This document shows, in pieces, positions 7,997 through 17,528 of a stretch of DNA of 64,000 nucleotides. The notes under the pieces were generated by a model. It was given only the letters and a program-made list of their open reading frames with translations, did no database searches and had not been told where the DNA came from. The DNA lies in NCBI RefSeq assembly GCF_002934455.1, contig NZ_PTIR01000028.1, positions 1-64,000 of the forward strand. The letters are read 5' to 3'. Both the position numbers and the translations under genes were made by a program. The DNA is from Trinickia symbiotica (GTDB lineage Bacteria; Pseudomonadota; Gammaproteobacteria; Burkholderiales; Burkholderiaceae). The stretch's first letter is position 1; the number at the start of each line of letters is the position of its first letter.

Positions 7997-10900
7997 TCAA
8001 GTACCTGCATCCAGCGGATCCGGCAGGCTCTGTTCCGAGGGCAGCGTCTGCTCGTGCCGGCCTTTGCGCAAGCCGGCACTACTGCCGGGCCGGATCTTGA
8101 ACCAGATGGAATACATGGCCGGCAGGAACATCAGCGTCAAAACCGTCCCTGCAAGCGTGCCGCCGATCAGCGTGTAAGCGAGCGTTCCCCAGAACACCGA
8201 ATGGGTCAGCGGAATGAAGGCCAGGATCGCCGCCATGGCCGTCAGGATGACCGGGCGGGCACGCTGAACCGTGGCCTCGACCACCGCATGAAATGGATCC
8301 AATCCCGCGCGCTCGTTCTGGTGGATCTGCCCGATGAGAATCAGCGTGTTGCGCATGAGGATGCCCGACAGCGCAATGAGCCCGACCAGCGCATTGATGC
8401 CGAAAGGCTGACGGAACAGGATCAGCGTCGGCACCACGCCGATCAAGCCCAGCGGGCTCGTCAGGAACACCATCACCATCGCGGAGATCGAGCGCACCTG
8501 GAAGATGATGATGATCAGCGTCACCGCCAGCATGATCGGGAAGAGCGGCAACATGGCTGTCGTCGCTTTGGCCGATTCCTCGATGGAGCCCGCCTGCTCG
8601 ATGCGGTAGCCGCCAGGCAGCTTCGCCATGATGGGCTGAAGCTGCTTGGTGATTGCCGTCGATACATCAGGAGGCTGCAGGTTGTCGGCGATATCGCCCC
8701 GCACCGTGATCGTCGGCACGCGATCGCGCCAACGCATGATCGGCTCCTCCATGCGCACCTCGACCTTGCCCACCTGCGAGAGCGGGATGCGTTGTCCGCC
8801 CGCGCCAGCTAGCGTGAAGTCGCCGATCTTCGCCGGGTCGAGCCGAACGTCGCCGGCCGAGCGCGCCACCACCTGTACGGTTCGGATGTCCTCACGCACC
8901 TGTGTGACGGGGACACCCGTCAGCAAGAATTGCAGTTGTTGGGCCACGGCACTGGACGTCAGCCCGAGCGCCTCCAACCGGTCCTGCTGCAAGGTGAAAT
9001 GCAGCGTAGGCGTGCGCGTGCCCCAATCGGAGTTGACCGTGCGCATCATCGGGCTCGCATGCATCACCTGCTCGACTTCGCCCGCAATGCCGCGAAGCTT
9101 GTCCGGGTCGGGGCCAGTAATGCGGTAGGCGACCGGGAACGGCGAATACGGACCGAATACGAGTTGCGTGACCCGCACCCGCGCTTCAGAAGCAAGACCG
9201 CCCGCGATGGCTTGGCGCAGCCGCTGTTTCAATGCGTCGCGCTCATCCTGACTGTCCGTGCGCACTACGATCTTGGCAAACGACGGATCGGGCAGTTCCG
9301 GCCCCATGGCCAGGTAAAAGCGCGGCGCACCTTGCCCGACGTAAGCCGTGACGATCTTGGCTTCCTTCTGTTTAGCCAGCCACGCCTCCACCTTCTCGGT
9401 CGCGGCGCTGGTTTGGGAAATGGATGTGCCATAGGGCATCTGCACTTCGACAAGCACTTCAGGACGGTCCGAGATCGGGAAGAACTGCTTTTTGACCACG
9501 CCCATTCCGAGAATGGCCAGGACGAAAAGCCCGACGACTGAACCCGCGACCAGCCATTTGCGCGCGATGACACGCGTGAGCAACTGACGGAAGCGGTTGT
9601 AGCGCGGCGTGTCATAGATCGCGTCGTGACCGCCTTCGATCTTCTTGTAGTCCGGCAGCATCTTCACACCCAGGTACGGTGTAAAAATCACCGCGACGAG
9701 CCACGATGCGATCAGCGCGATGCCGACGATCCAGAACATGTTGCTCGTGTATTCGCCGGCGGTGGACCGGGCGAAGCCGTTCGGCATGAAGCCGACCGCC
9801 GTCACGAGCGTGCCCGAGAGCATCGGCGCGGCCGTATGGCTCCAGGCATAGGCGGAGGCGGCCACGCGGCTGTAGCCTTCCTCCATCTTCACCACCATCA
9901 TTTCGATGGCGATGATGGCGTCGTCCACGAGTAAGCCCAGCGCCAGGATCAGCGATCCGAGTGTGATGCGGTCGAAGTTCTTGCCCGTCGCGGCCATCAC
10001 CACGAACACGACGGCCAACGTCAATGGCACAGCCGCCGCGACCACCAGGCCCGCGCGCCAGCCCATGCTCACGAAACTCACGAGCATGACCACCAGCAAA
10101 GCGGCAAAAAACTTCAGCATGAACTCGTCGACGGCCGAGTGAATGTTGACGGCTTGATCGGTGACCTTCGTCAAGCTCATGCCCAGCGGCAGCTCGGCAT
10201 TGACCGCGCGGACTTCACTGTCCAACGCCTTGCCGAGCTCGAGCCCGTTCCAACCTTCGCGCATGACGATGCCCAACAGCAGCGCAGGCTCGCCGTTGTT
10301 GCGGATCATGAACGTGGCCGGATCTTCATATCCGCGCGTAACGGTGGCGATATCCGAGAGCTTCAGCGTGCGGCCTTGCGCCACGATGGGCGTGTCGCGG
10401 ATGTTCTGCAGCTTGTCGAACGCGCCGTCCAGACGAATGAACACTTCCGGTCCCTTCGTCTCGACGGAGCCGGCCGGCGTCAGCGCGTTCTGGCCATTGA
10501 GCGCGGCGAATATATCTTGTGGGCTCACGCCCAGCGTGGCGAGTCGGTCGTGGGAGAACTGCACGTAGATGCGTTCGGCCTGCTCGCCGATGATGTTGAC
10601 CTTCTTCACGCCCGGCACGTGCAGCAACTGTTGGCGGAGCCTCTCGGCATCGCGCACGAGCAAACGCTGCGGCTCACCCTTGGCCTTCAGCGCAAACAAT
10701 GCGAAAGTGACATCCGCGTATTCGTCGTTGACCATCGGCCCAATCACGCCGGCGGGAAGGTTGGCCGCCTCGTCGCCGATCTTTTTCCGAGCTTGGTAAA
10801 ACTCCTCCTGCACTTCCGACGGCGGCGTGCTATCGAGCAGCGTCAATGTCGTGAAGGCCAAGCCAGGGCGCGTGTAGGTTTCGGTTCGGTCGTACCAACG

Positions 10901-11137
10901 CAGCTCCTGCATGCGCTTTTCGATCTTCTCGGCGACCTGATCGTGCATTTCCTGAGCGGTGGCGCCCGGCCATGCGGTGATGATGGTCATCACCTTGACC
11001 GTGAACGCGGGGTCTTCCGCCCGGCCAAGCTTGAAGAACGAAAGGAGCCCGGCCAGAGAGATCAGGCAGATCAAGAACAAGGTGATGGAGCGCTCACGCA
11101 CGGCGAGCGCCGACAGGTTGAATCGACCTTCGCTCAC
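7997..11137 (-). CDS. RND efflux permease (AcrB/MexK-like)
   Basis: 1046 aa from the GTG at 11137, preceded by a strong GAGGGAGG ribosome site; longer upstream starts only add Arg-rich frame that overlaps the adaptor gene. Residues SEGRFNLSALAVRERSITLF open TM1, then come the large periplasmic loops and 12 TM segments. LGLLVDDAIIAIE in TM4 has the paired Asp of the proton relay. The GTG overlaps the adaptor stop (GTGA), giving tight coupling. Role: proton-driven inner-membrane pump of a tripartite system with the adaptor and the divergent outer-membrane factor. Closest in style to the MexK/TriC-like RND class; substrates cannot be predicted. Confidence 0.93.
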   Translation of the reverse strand: MSEGRFNLSALAVRERSITLFLICLISLAGLLSFFKLGRAEDPAFTVKVMTIITAWPGATAQEMHDQVAEKIEKRMQELRWYDRTETYTRPGLAFTTLTLLDSTPPSEVQEEFYQARKKIGDEAANLPAGVIGPMVNDEYADVTFALFALKAKGEPQRLLVRDAERLRQQLLHVPGVKKVNIIGEQAERIYVQFSHDRLATLGVSPQDIFAALNGQNALTPAGSVETKGPEVFIRLDGAFDKLQNIRDTPIVAQGRTLKLSDIATVTRGYEDPATFMIRNNGEPALLLGIVMREGWNGLELGKALDSEVRAVNAELPLGMSLTKVTDQAVNIHSAVDEFMLKFFAALLVVMLVSFVSMGWRAGLVVAAAVPLTLAVVFVVMAATGKNFDRITLGSLILALGLLVDDAIIAIEMMVVKMEEGYSRVAASAYAWSHTAAPMLSGTLVTAVGFMPNGFARSTAGEYTSNMFWIVGIALIASWLVAVIFTPYLGVKMLPDYKKIEGGHDAIYDTPRYNRFRQLLTRVIARKWLVAGSVVGLFVLAILGMGVVKKQFFPISDRPEVLVEVQMPYGTSISQTSAATEKVEAWLAKQKEAKIVTAYVGQGAPRFYLAMGPELPDPSFAKIVVRTDSQDERDALKQRLRQAIAGGLASEARVRVTQLVFGPYSPFPVAYRITGPDPDKLRGIAGEVEQVMHASPMMRTVNSDWGTRTPTLHFTLQQDRLEALGLTSSAVAQQLQFLLTGVPVTQVREDIRTVQVVARSAGDVRLDPAKIGDFTLAGAGGQRIPLSQVGKVEVRMEEPIMRWRDRVPTITVRGDIADNLQPPDVSTAITKQLQPIMAKLPGGYRIEQAGSIEESAKATTAMLPLFPIMLAVTLIIIIFQVRSISAMVMVFLTSPLGLIGVVPTLILFRQPFGINALVGLIALSGILMRNTLILIGQIHQNERAGLDPFHAVVEATVQRARPVILTAMAAILAFIPLTHSVFWGTLAYTLIGGTLAGTVLTLMFLPAMYSIWFKIRPGSSAGLRKGRHEQTLPSEQSLPDPLDAGT

Positions 11138-12249
11138 GGACGGCCTCCCTCGGAAGCCACGGCGACGGCTTGATTTGCCAAGCGGACCTGCTCGCCTTCG
11201 CGCAGCAACTGTGCACCTAGCGCGACGACGCGCTCGCCTTGCTTCAATTGACCGGCCACGCGCACGCTGTCGTCGTCCAAATGCTCGACCGTGACCGGCC
11301 GCCACGCGACCTTGGCCGGCTCGCCGTTGACGACCCACACGCCGGGCCCTTTGCCCGCGTCGAGCAGCGCGCCAATCGGCACCTGCAAGCCACCTTCGGC
11401 CGCCGAACGCGCGTCCGGAATCTGGATGGTGACGGTTGCGCCCAACGGGGCGTTGGCCAACGCGCCTTGCAGCACATACCGCGCTTCGAAGGTGCGCGTA
11501 CGCGGATCCGCCGCATCCGAGAGCTGACGCAGCGTGGCCGCTTCACTGGCGCCGCTGTTGCCGAATAGCGTCGCTTGCGCGACCGAACCGATGGCCGGGC
11601 GCAGGGTTTCGGGCAGTTCGATCACGGCCTCGCGGCGCCCGGCGTGGGCCAGGCGCACGACGGGCTGCCCCGCGCTGACGACCTGGCCCGGCTCGGCCAA
11701 CGTTTCCATCACGACGCCATCGCCGTCCGCCACGAGCTCCGCATACCGAGTCGCGTTGCGCGCAACGTCGGCGTCGGCCTCGGCCGCACTGAGCTGCGCT
11801 TTGGCGGCATCGGCCGCCGCTTTGACTTGGTCATACGCGGAGGCCGATATCGCGCCGGTGCCGCGCAGATCGCGGTAACGCTCCTCATCCTGCGCGGTCT
11901 GCTGCGCCCGCGCTCGAGCGGCGGTGACCGCGTCTTGCCGCGCCTGCGCGGCAAGCTTCAGGTCGATGGGATCGAGGCGCATCAGCGGCTGACCGCGTTT
12001 GACGGTCTGGCCGGCATCCACGAGCCGCTCCAGCACCTTGCCGGAAACGCGGAAACCAAGATCGCTCTGCACTCGCGCGGCGACGGTTCCGGTGAATGAA
12101 CGGGATGCGGGGATCGCGCCCTGAACGATGGCGGTCCGCACCAGCGGCGCCTCGGTGCGCGGATCGGACGGTGCCTTTGCGCCGCAAGCGGCTAGCGCAA
12201 GGGGCAGGGCAGTGACGACTGCGGAGTGAGCGAGGCGACGCCGGAGCAT
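11134..12249 (-). CDS. RND periplasmic adaptor (membrane fusion protein)
   Basis: 371 aa with a lipoprotein signal (LALAACG, lipidation at Cys22 or near it). It has a barrel-sandwich/lipoyl-like domain (GFRVSGKVLERLVDAGQTVKRGQPLMR), a coiled-coil hairpin (about residues 95-165, Ala/Arg/Gln rich) and a beta-barrel. It links the RND pump to the outer-membrane channel. First gene of the operon; its promoter region carries a copy of the operator also found upstream of the TetR gene. Confidence 0.92.
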   Translation of the reverse strand: MLRRRLAHSAVVTALPLALAACGAKAPSDPRTEAPLVRTAIVQGAIPASRSFTGTVAARVQSDLGFRVSGKVLERLVDAGQTVKRGQPLMRLDPIDLKLAAQARQDAVTAARARAQQTAQDEERYRDLRGTGAISASAYDQVKAAADAAKAQLSAAEADADVARNATRYAELVADGDGVVMETLAEPGQVVSAGQPVVRLAHAGRREAVIELPETLRPAIGSVAQATLFGNSGASEAATLRQLSDAADPRTRTFEARYVLQGALANAPLGATVTIQIPDARSAAEGGLQVPIGALLDAGKGPGVWVVNGEPAKVAWRPVTVEHLDDDSVRVAGQLKQGERVVALGAQLLREGEQVRLANQAVAVASEGGRP

Positions 12250-12294
12250 GAAAGTCCCATTGACGAAGTGATCGGGGCTTTCATTGTCATTCTA

Positions 12295-12318
12295 GTGACC
12301 GTTTTAGTCAATAGTCAC
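12295..12318. promoter_or_regulatory. TetR-type operator, copy 1 (adaptor/pump operon)
   Basis: GTGACCGT-N8-ATAGTCAC lies 46 bp upstream of the adaptor start. It has the same 8-8-8 architecture and an identical right half-site to the operator at 12987-13010, with two mismatches in the left half. Probably the site through which the adjacent TetR protein represses the adaptor-permease operon. Confidence 0.65.
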
Positions 12319-12330
12319 AATCAAATTCAT

Positions 12331-12948
12331 TTATGGGGACAGACTGCGCAGCACCAGATTCGCCAACTGCGTCGGTGCGACGTCGGTGGTATCGAGGCTG
12401 TACTGCAGCAGAAGCGGATTGAGATAGGGCCGCATCACCAGATAGATCGCCGTCGCCGTTTCGTCCAGCGGCGTCTTGCGCTCGAACTCTCCGCTTTGTC
12501 GACCTTCCTGGAGGACGTCCTGCAACAGCTTTTGCACGCGTGCCTCGTACGCTTGTACGGACTGCCAGTGTTCCGTGGCCGCCGATGCGGCGATGTCGTA
12601 AAGCTTGCGGTCCCGGAAAAACAGCCGGAGGCTCGCTTCCGTCGAAACCTTGAACATCCGCCGCAGTTTTTCAGGCGGCAGCCCGGCCTGCTCGACGGCC
12701 GCACGAACGTCGGTTTCAATCTGGTGCAGACAGTTTGCGCAGATCATTTCGCCGATGGCTTGCTTCGACTCGAAGAACTTATAGATGTAGGCCTTGGAAA
12801 AACCGATGGCCTTGGCGAGGTCGGAGACCGTTGTTTTCTCATAGCCGTATCGGCTGAAATGCTCGGTGGCGGCGGCAACGATCTGATCGCGCACCTCGTG
12901 GTCGGCCGGGCCGCGGCCCGAGACTGGATAACTAGCGGCTGTTTTCAT
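12331..12948 (-). CDS. TetR family repressor of the efflux system
   Basis: 205 aa. The N-terminal HTH (TTVSDLAKAIGFSKAYIYKFF) is followed by an all-helical ligand domain with WQSVQAYEARVQKLLQD. The gene lies between the outer-membrane-factor gene (divergent) and the adaptor-pump operon (same strand, downstream), and both intergenic gaps contain a GTGACnnn-N8-ATAGTCAC palindrome. The arrangement fits a ligand-responsive repressor of its own gene and of all three pump components. The inducer is unknown. Confidence 0.9.
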   Translation of the reverse strand: MKTAASYPVSGRGPADHEVRDQIVAAATEHFSRYGYEKTTVSDLAKAIGFSKAYIYKFFESKQAIGEMICANCLHQIETDVRAAVEQAGLPPEKLRRMFKVSTEASLRLFFRDRKLYDIAASAATEHWQSVQAYEARVQKLLQDVLQEGRQSGEFERKTPLDETATAIYLVMRPYLNPLLLQYSLDTTDVAPTQLANLVLRSLSP

Positions 12949-12986
12949 GGCTCAAGCTTACCGCCACTCTTCCTTATGGACAACTA

Positions 12987-13010
12987 GTGACTATTTGGTA
13001 TTATAGTCAC
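12987..13010. promoter_or_regulatory. TetR-type operator, copy 2 (tetR/outer-membrane-factor divergon)
   Basis: Perfect inverted repeat GTGACTAT-N8-ATAGTCAC in the 90-bp gap between the divergent TetR and outer-membrane-factor genes. It overlaps a -10-like TATTAT (12999-13004) reading rightwards, so occupancy should block transcription. Confidence 0.75.
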
Positions 13011-13038
13011 CCATCACCTCCCTCGTTGGAAGAACGCC

Positions 13039-14502
13039 ATGCCCCCGCCCAAACATCTTCTCTCAGCGTTGATCGCAGCCAGCCTACTGGCAGGCTGCGC
13101 GGTCGGCCCGGATTACGTCCGGCCTGATATCGCCATGCCGCAACGGTTCGAGGGCCAAGCTGCGGTCGACCAACGGCATGCGAGCGCCTCCGCGGACCTC
13201 GCCACATGGTGGGCAGGCTTTGGCGATCCGCAATTGACACGGTACGTGACACTTGCGTTGGAACAGAACCTGGACCTTGCGCAGGCGGCCGCGCGCGTCG
13301 CTCAGGCGCGCGCGGGACTGGGGGCAGCCAACGCCGCGCTGCTGCCGTCCGGCAATGTGAGCGGCCAAGCGGCCAGGGTCTATCAGTCCGTCGAAACGCC
13401 GTTGGGACGCGTCTTGAATTCGACGCCCGGCTTCGATCGCTACGGCAACGACTACGAGGCCAATTTCAACGCAAGCTGGGAGCTCGACCTATTCGGCGGC
13501 CTGCGTCGCGGACGACAAGCCGCGCTCGCCGAATATCAGGCGTCGGAAGCGGGCGCCGCGGCGACGCGATTGGCCGTGGCCGCGCAAACGGCCGATATTT
13601 ACATCACCATTCGCGGCTTGCAAGCGCGTCTGCAGGTTGCTCGCAATCAGGTGCGCACGCAGCAGGATCTGGTTTCGACGATCAAGCTTCTGTATAGCAA
13701 AGGGTTGGCAGCCGATCTTCAAGTGAGCCAGGCCGAAGGCGCCCTCGCTCAGGTTCAGGCATCGGTCCCGGTCCTCGAGACGGGCTTGGATGCGGCAATG
13801 AACGCATTGGACGTGATGCTGGGCACGCAGCCGGGGACGCATCGGGCCGAGCTGGCCGAAGCGGGAGACATCCCGACCGCCCCACGGATCGAGGCCACCG
13901 GATCGCCGGGTGAGTTGCTCAGGCGCCGGCCCGACCTGATCGTGGCCGAGCGTCGCCTTGCGGCATCGAACGCACGCATCGGCGTGGCCATTGCCGAGTA
14001 TTACCCGAAGGTGTCGCTAAGTGGATTGCTCGGGAGCGCCACGTCGGTGGCTAGCGGCAATCTATTCAGTAGCGGCGCCAATCAGGCCGCTGGTGTGCTG
14101 GGCGTACGGTGGCGTCTGTTCGACTTCGGCCGCATCAATGCGCAGATCGATGAAGCCAAGGGACAGCAGGCGGAACTGTTGGCGGCGTATCGACTCGCCG
14201 CGCTTCACGCGACTGAGGACGTTGAGAACGCTTTTTCGGCACTCGTGAAACGGGAGGAACAGGCCGCAGTGCTCGCGCAGGGAGTGAACTCGCTCAGCCG
14301 CGCTCGAACGGCCTCGTTTGCCGCCTATCAGAAAGGCGTCGTCAGCCTGATCGAGGTGTTGCAGGCCGATGACAACTTGCTGCGCGCCTCCGACGAGCGC
14401 GCGCAAGCTCAAACGGAATCGGCACGCGCGGCGGTTGCCGCGTTCAAGGCACTCGGCGGGGGTTGGCAACCTCACCAATACGAAGCGGTGGCCGTGAAGT
14501 AG
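13039..14502 (+). CDS. outer-membrane efflux factor, NodT/OprM family lipoprotein
   Basis: 487 aa. The lipoprotein signal ends LLAGC (lipidation at Cys20), followed by AVGPDYVRP, a signature start of NodT-type TolC homologues. Two outer-membrane-efflux repeats with long alpha-helical stretches follow (ALEQNLDLAQAAARVAQARAG in the first, SLIEVLQADDNLLRA in the second). It forms the trimeric exit duct for the adaptor and pump encoded on the other strand. It is transcribed divergently from TetR, not within the pump operon, but shares the operator sequence. Confidence 0.92.
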   Translation: MPPPKHLLSALIAASLLAGCAVGPDYVRPDIAMPQRFEGQAAVDQRHASASADLATWWAGFGDPQLTRYVTLALEQNLDLAQAAARVAQARAGLGAANAALLPSGNVSGQAARVYQSVETPLGRVLNSTPGFDRYGNDYEANFNASWELDLFGGLRRGRQAALAEYQASEAGAAATRLAVAAQTADIYITIRGLQARLQVARNQVRTQQDLVSTIKLLYSKGLAADLQVSQAEGALAQVQASVPVLETGLDAAMNALDVMLGTQPGTHRAELAEAGDIPTAPRIEATGSPGELLRRRPDLIVAERRLAASNARIGVAIAEYYPKVSLSGLLGSATSVASGNLFSSGANQAAGVLGVRWRLFDFGRINAQIDEAKGQQAELLAAYRLAALHATEDVENAFSALVKREEQAAVLAQGVNSLSRARTASFAAYQKGVVSLIEVLQADDNLLRASDERAQAQTESARAAVAAFKALGGGWQPHQYEAVAVK

Positions 14503-14626
14503 CAAGGCATGTTGACCGTCCTGGCGATCCAGGGGGCCGTCTTGGGGCTGGCAATGTTCCCGGTCCGGTACTTCCGCCTGTAAGAGGTCTTGCCGCACCG
14601 CTGGAAGAGCCCTCGAAAGCAACGTC

Positions 14627-15529
14627 TCAGCCATGTGCCACGGAAGCAGACAACGGCTCATCATCCACCGGCCTGCTGAGGTCCTGCTGCATCTGGGCGG
14701 CGAGGTAATCGCACGTCGGGCGGTTGGACTGCGCGCTGCGGGCGACCACGATGTCCAGCGGCTCGATTTCCGGCAACCCGTACCGCCCTGCCACTACGCT
14801 CAGCCGATCAGGAATGCTGCAGCGGGCCAGCGCGGACACGGCCAGCCCGGCATCCACCACCGCGACGAGTCCCAACATGCTGGGGCTGCTGTAAGCGGCA
14901 CGGTACGGTAAAGATGCACGATCGAGCGCGGCGACCGTATTCGCGCGGGCCGTGCAACCCGCTTCATACAAGGCAACCGGCAATGGGCGAGTCTGCCAAA
15001 GCCGCGTTTCATCGGGCTTGCCGACCCATGACATGGGCTCGCGGCGGATGAAATCGCCGTTCAGATGGAGACTGCGATCGCGCGTGACAAAAGCGAGGTC
15101 GATCCGGTTGTCTGCGAGCATGGGGGCGAGCGCAGTGCTCTGCGCGCAAATCACCGTGATATCCACCGCCGGATACATCGCCGAAAAGCGCCGCAGCACC
15201 GGTGGGAGCAGCGAAGAAATGTAGTCGTCCGGTCCGCCCAGGATCACGTGGCCCGAAATCTCAGGTCGAGCCACGGCGGCCCAGGCTGCCTCCTGCAGCG
15301 AGCGAATGCGGCGGGCGTATTCCAGCAGGATTTCGCCGGCGTGGGTCAGCGACAGATTGCGCGTATCGCGAATGAAAAGCGGTTTGCCCATCGTGTTTTC
15401 CAACCGCTTGATCTGCATGCTGACCGCGGCTTGCGAGCGAAATACGACCTGCGCGGCCTTGGTGAAGCTGCCAAGCTCGGCAACCGCTATGAACGTCTTG
15501 AGTACGTCGGAGTCGAGGTCGGGCGGCAT
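14627..15529 (-). CDS. LysR family regulator, probably of the divergent DMT exporter
   Basis: 300 aa. The ATG at 15529 (MPPDLDSDVLKTFIAVAE) is chosen over a TTG five codons upstream. The HTH is GSFTKAAQVVFRSQAAVSMQIKRLE, followed by a substrate-binding domain opening GHVILGGPDDYIS. It is divergent from the EamA-type transporter with a 94-bp shared promoter gap containing AT-rich CTTAAG and TTTTATTCG stretches. This layout is usual for a LysR activator of its neighbour. Confidence 0.88.
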   Translation of the reverse strand: MPPDLDSDVLKTFIAVAELGSFTKAAQVVFRSQAAVSMQIKRLENTMGKPLFIRDTRNLSLTHAGEILLEYARRIRSLQEAAWAAVARPEISGHVILGGPDDYISSLLPPVLRRFSAMYPAVDITVICAQSTALAPMLADNRIDLAFVTRDRSLHLNGDFIRREPMSWVGKPDETRLWQTRPLPVALYEAGCTARANTVAALDRASLPYRAAYSSPSMLGLVAVVDAGLAVSALARCSIPDRLSVVAGRYGLPEIEPLDIVVARSAQSNRPTCDYLAAQMQQDLSRPVDDEPLSASVAHG

Positions 15530-15623
15530 GACTAATAAACGCAACTGATGAATTGCTTAAGTTTTATTCGTTTGAGTTGAAGAATCAAGCTCGAGATACT
15601 GACACTCCGCTCAAGGAGCCCTC

Positions 15624-16541
15624 ATGTCGACCTCGATGCCGCACCTCTCCGCTTCTCGTCAAGGCGTATTCAATTTCTCCGCCGCCGCTGTGCTGATGGG
15701 AACGATGGGGGTGTTCATCGAAGAGGCCGGGCTGGATCCGGTCACGACGGTGTTCTACCGCTGCGTCTTCGGGCTGGCCGGGATGGCCTGCTACTGTGCC
15801 TGGAAAGGCTACTTTCGTAGCCAACGTTTCAGCCGCCGATTGCTGGGCCTGGCGCTGCTATCCGGCGTACTGATGGTGTCGCAGTGGGTGTTCTTCTTCG
15901 GCGCCCTGGAGCGTGTCGGCATAGGGGTAGCAACGGTGGTGTTCCATGTCCAGCCGTTTTGGGTCGTGCTGCTGGGCGCCCTGCTCTTTCGCGAGCGCGT
16001 CGGCGCGTCGCGAGTGGCATGGATCGTCATCGCCTTCTTCGGTTTGGCGCTGGCGGCCGGCATCGGTTGGAGAACATTATCAGCGGATTCGGCTTATCTC
16101 ACGGGCATCGCTTTCACGTTGATCGCCTCGGTGCTCTATGCGGGAGTGACGCTGATCGCGAAGGCGCTCGGCGCGCTGCGTCCGCATCTGCTGACGATGA
16201 TTCAATGTGCCGTGGGCGTCATCAGCCTCCCACTGCTTGCCCCCTCCGGCGCGTTGACACATGTCGAGCTCCACCAATGGGGCTGGCTGGCAGGATTGGG
16301 AATCTTGCATACCGGCGTGACGTACGCGCTGATCTATGGCGCCGTGCCTCGGCTGCCGGTATCGGTGATCGCCGTGCTGCAGTTCATCTATCCGTTGACT
16401 GCCGTCATTGTCGACTGGCTGGTGTACGGCCGCGCGCTCACTCCGCTGCAGGGTCTGGGCGTCGCGCTCATCGTTCTGGCCAGTCTCGGCGTCAACCTCG
16501 GGTGGTCCTTGACCGGCGGCCTACTGCGTCGGGCAACTTAG
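15624..16541 (+). CDS. EamA/DMT superfamily transporter
   Basis: 305 aa with ten predicted membrane helices in two EamA repeats: the first opens FNFSAAAVLMGTMGVFIEEAG, the second contains AYLTGIAFTLIASVLYAGVTL. Good ribosome site (AAGGAG) before ATG. Expected to be an inner-membrane exporter of an amino acid or other small metabolite, controlled by the divergent LysR gene. Substrate unknown. Confidence 0.88.
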   Translation: MSTSMPHLSASRQGVFNFSAAAVLMGTMGVFIEEAGLDPVTTVFYRCVFGLAGMACYCAWKGYFRSQRFSRRLLGLALLSGVLMVSQWVFFFGALERVGIGVATVVFHVQPFWVVLLGALLFRERVGASRVAWIVIAFFGLALAAGIGWRTLSADSAYLTGIAFTLIASVLYAGVTLIAKALGALRPHLLTMIQCAVGVISLPLLAPSGALTHVELHQWGWLAGLGILHTGVTYALIYGAVPRLPVSVIAVLQFIYPLTAVIVDWLVYGRALTPLQGLGVALIVLASLGVNLGWSLTGGLLRRAT

Positions 16542-16687
16542 GTGCCGGCCAGCAAGCCGGTGATGTTCTCGCGCGGCATTGATGATTTCCGCTCATAAGT
16601 GCTTGTACGTTTCACAGTCTAGTCGGGCGCCCTAATCGTCCTGACAATGTGGTCATGTCATTCACTGCCTCGAGAAGGGAGACCTGC

Positions 16688-17014
16688 ATGTCCACCAAAC
16701 CTACCGCCGCGCGGCAGTCGTTCGGCAGCGTGGCGCCCAAGCTGGCGGAACTGAGCGACGACGTGCTATTCGGCGATGTCTGGGAACGCCCGCAATTGTC
16801 CAAGCGGGATCGCAGCCTCGTAACGTGCGCGGCGCTGATCGCGCTCGGCAAGACCGAGCAAATGAACTTCCATTTTCCGCGCGCCGTCGAGAACGGGGTC
16901 ACTCGAGAAGAACTCATCGAACTCGTCACCCATCTGGCGTTCTACACAGGCTGGCCCAATGCGATGTCCGCTGTAGCGAAATTCAAAGAGCTTTTTTCGT
17001 CCCCGAGCAACTAA
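16688..17014 (+). CDS. carboxymuconolactone decarboxylase family protein
   Basis: 108 aa. The ATG at 16688 follows GAAGGGAGACC. An all-helical CMD/AhpD-like fold is indicated by [23 protein letters not shown] and [19 protein letters not shown]. The AhpD-type CxxC is absent, so it is not a peroxiredoxin reductase; the family also covers gamma-carboxymuconolactone decarboxylase and many uncharacterised proteins. It forms a two-gene unit with the cupin 13 bp downstream, a pairing common in proteobacteria. Confidence 0.85.
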   Translation: MSTKPTAARQSFGSVAPKLAELSDDVLFGDVWERPQLSKRDRSLVTCAALIALGKTEQMNFHFPRAVENGVTREELIELVTHLAFYTGWPNAMSAVAKFKELFSSPSN

Positions 17015-17027
17015 AAGGAAGTGGACG

Positions 17028-17441
17028 ATGCAACTGAAGAGACCAGGCTCACAGCCGTCGATCAAAGGCCCCGCCGAATGGTTTACCGGCACGGTACGCA
17101 TCGATCCCCTGAATGCGCCGCCACCGCCCTCTCGCGTGTCGTGCGCCAGCGTGACCTTCGAGCCCGGTGCGCGCACGAACTGGCACACCCATCCGCTCGG
17201 CCAGACGCTGCTCGTGACGGCCGGCTGCGGCTGGACCCAGTGCGAAGGCGAAGCCATCGTGGAGATTCGTGCGGGGGACGTGATTTGGTGCCCGCCGGGT
17301 CATAAGCATTGGCATGGCGCTTCGCCGACGACGTCGATGACTCACATCGCCATCCAGGAGGCACTCGATGGCAAGAACGTCGAGTGGCTGGAACCGGTGA
17401 CGGACGAGCAATACTCCGCCGGGCCATCGCTGAGCACCTGA
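17028..17441 (+). CDS. cupin-domain protein
   Basis: 137 aa, single cupin. Motif 1 is [21 protein letters not shown] (two His plus a downstream Gln in the usual Glu area) and motif 2 is [12 protein letters not shown] with further His ligands, so a metal site looks intact. It resembles the small manganese cupins that include hydroxynitrile-lyase-like and tetrahydromethanopterin-independent hydrolases of unknown role. It follows the CMD gene at 13 bp with an AAGGAAG ribosome site; the two probably act on one reactive substrate. Confidence 0.85.
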   Translation: MQLKRPGSQPSIKGPAEWFTGTVRIDPLNAPPPPSRVSCASVTFEPGARTNWHTHPLGQTLLVTAGCGWTQCEGEAIVEIRAGDVIWCPPGHKHWHGASPTTSMTHIAIQEALDGKNVEWLEPVTDEQYSAGPSLST

Positions 17442-17528
17442 GGCAAAGCCGTGCGGTGCCGCTCCCTGGTGCGCCTCGTCCGATGACCGCCTTACGTCCA
17501 CGTCGGACGATCCGTACTCAGCGGATGC

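Noticed and set aside
8930-11173. several long plus-strand frames opposite the RND genes
   Set aside because: Arg/His-rich antisense frames of the RND pump, which has full motif support.
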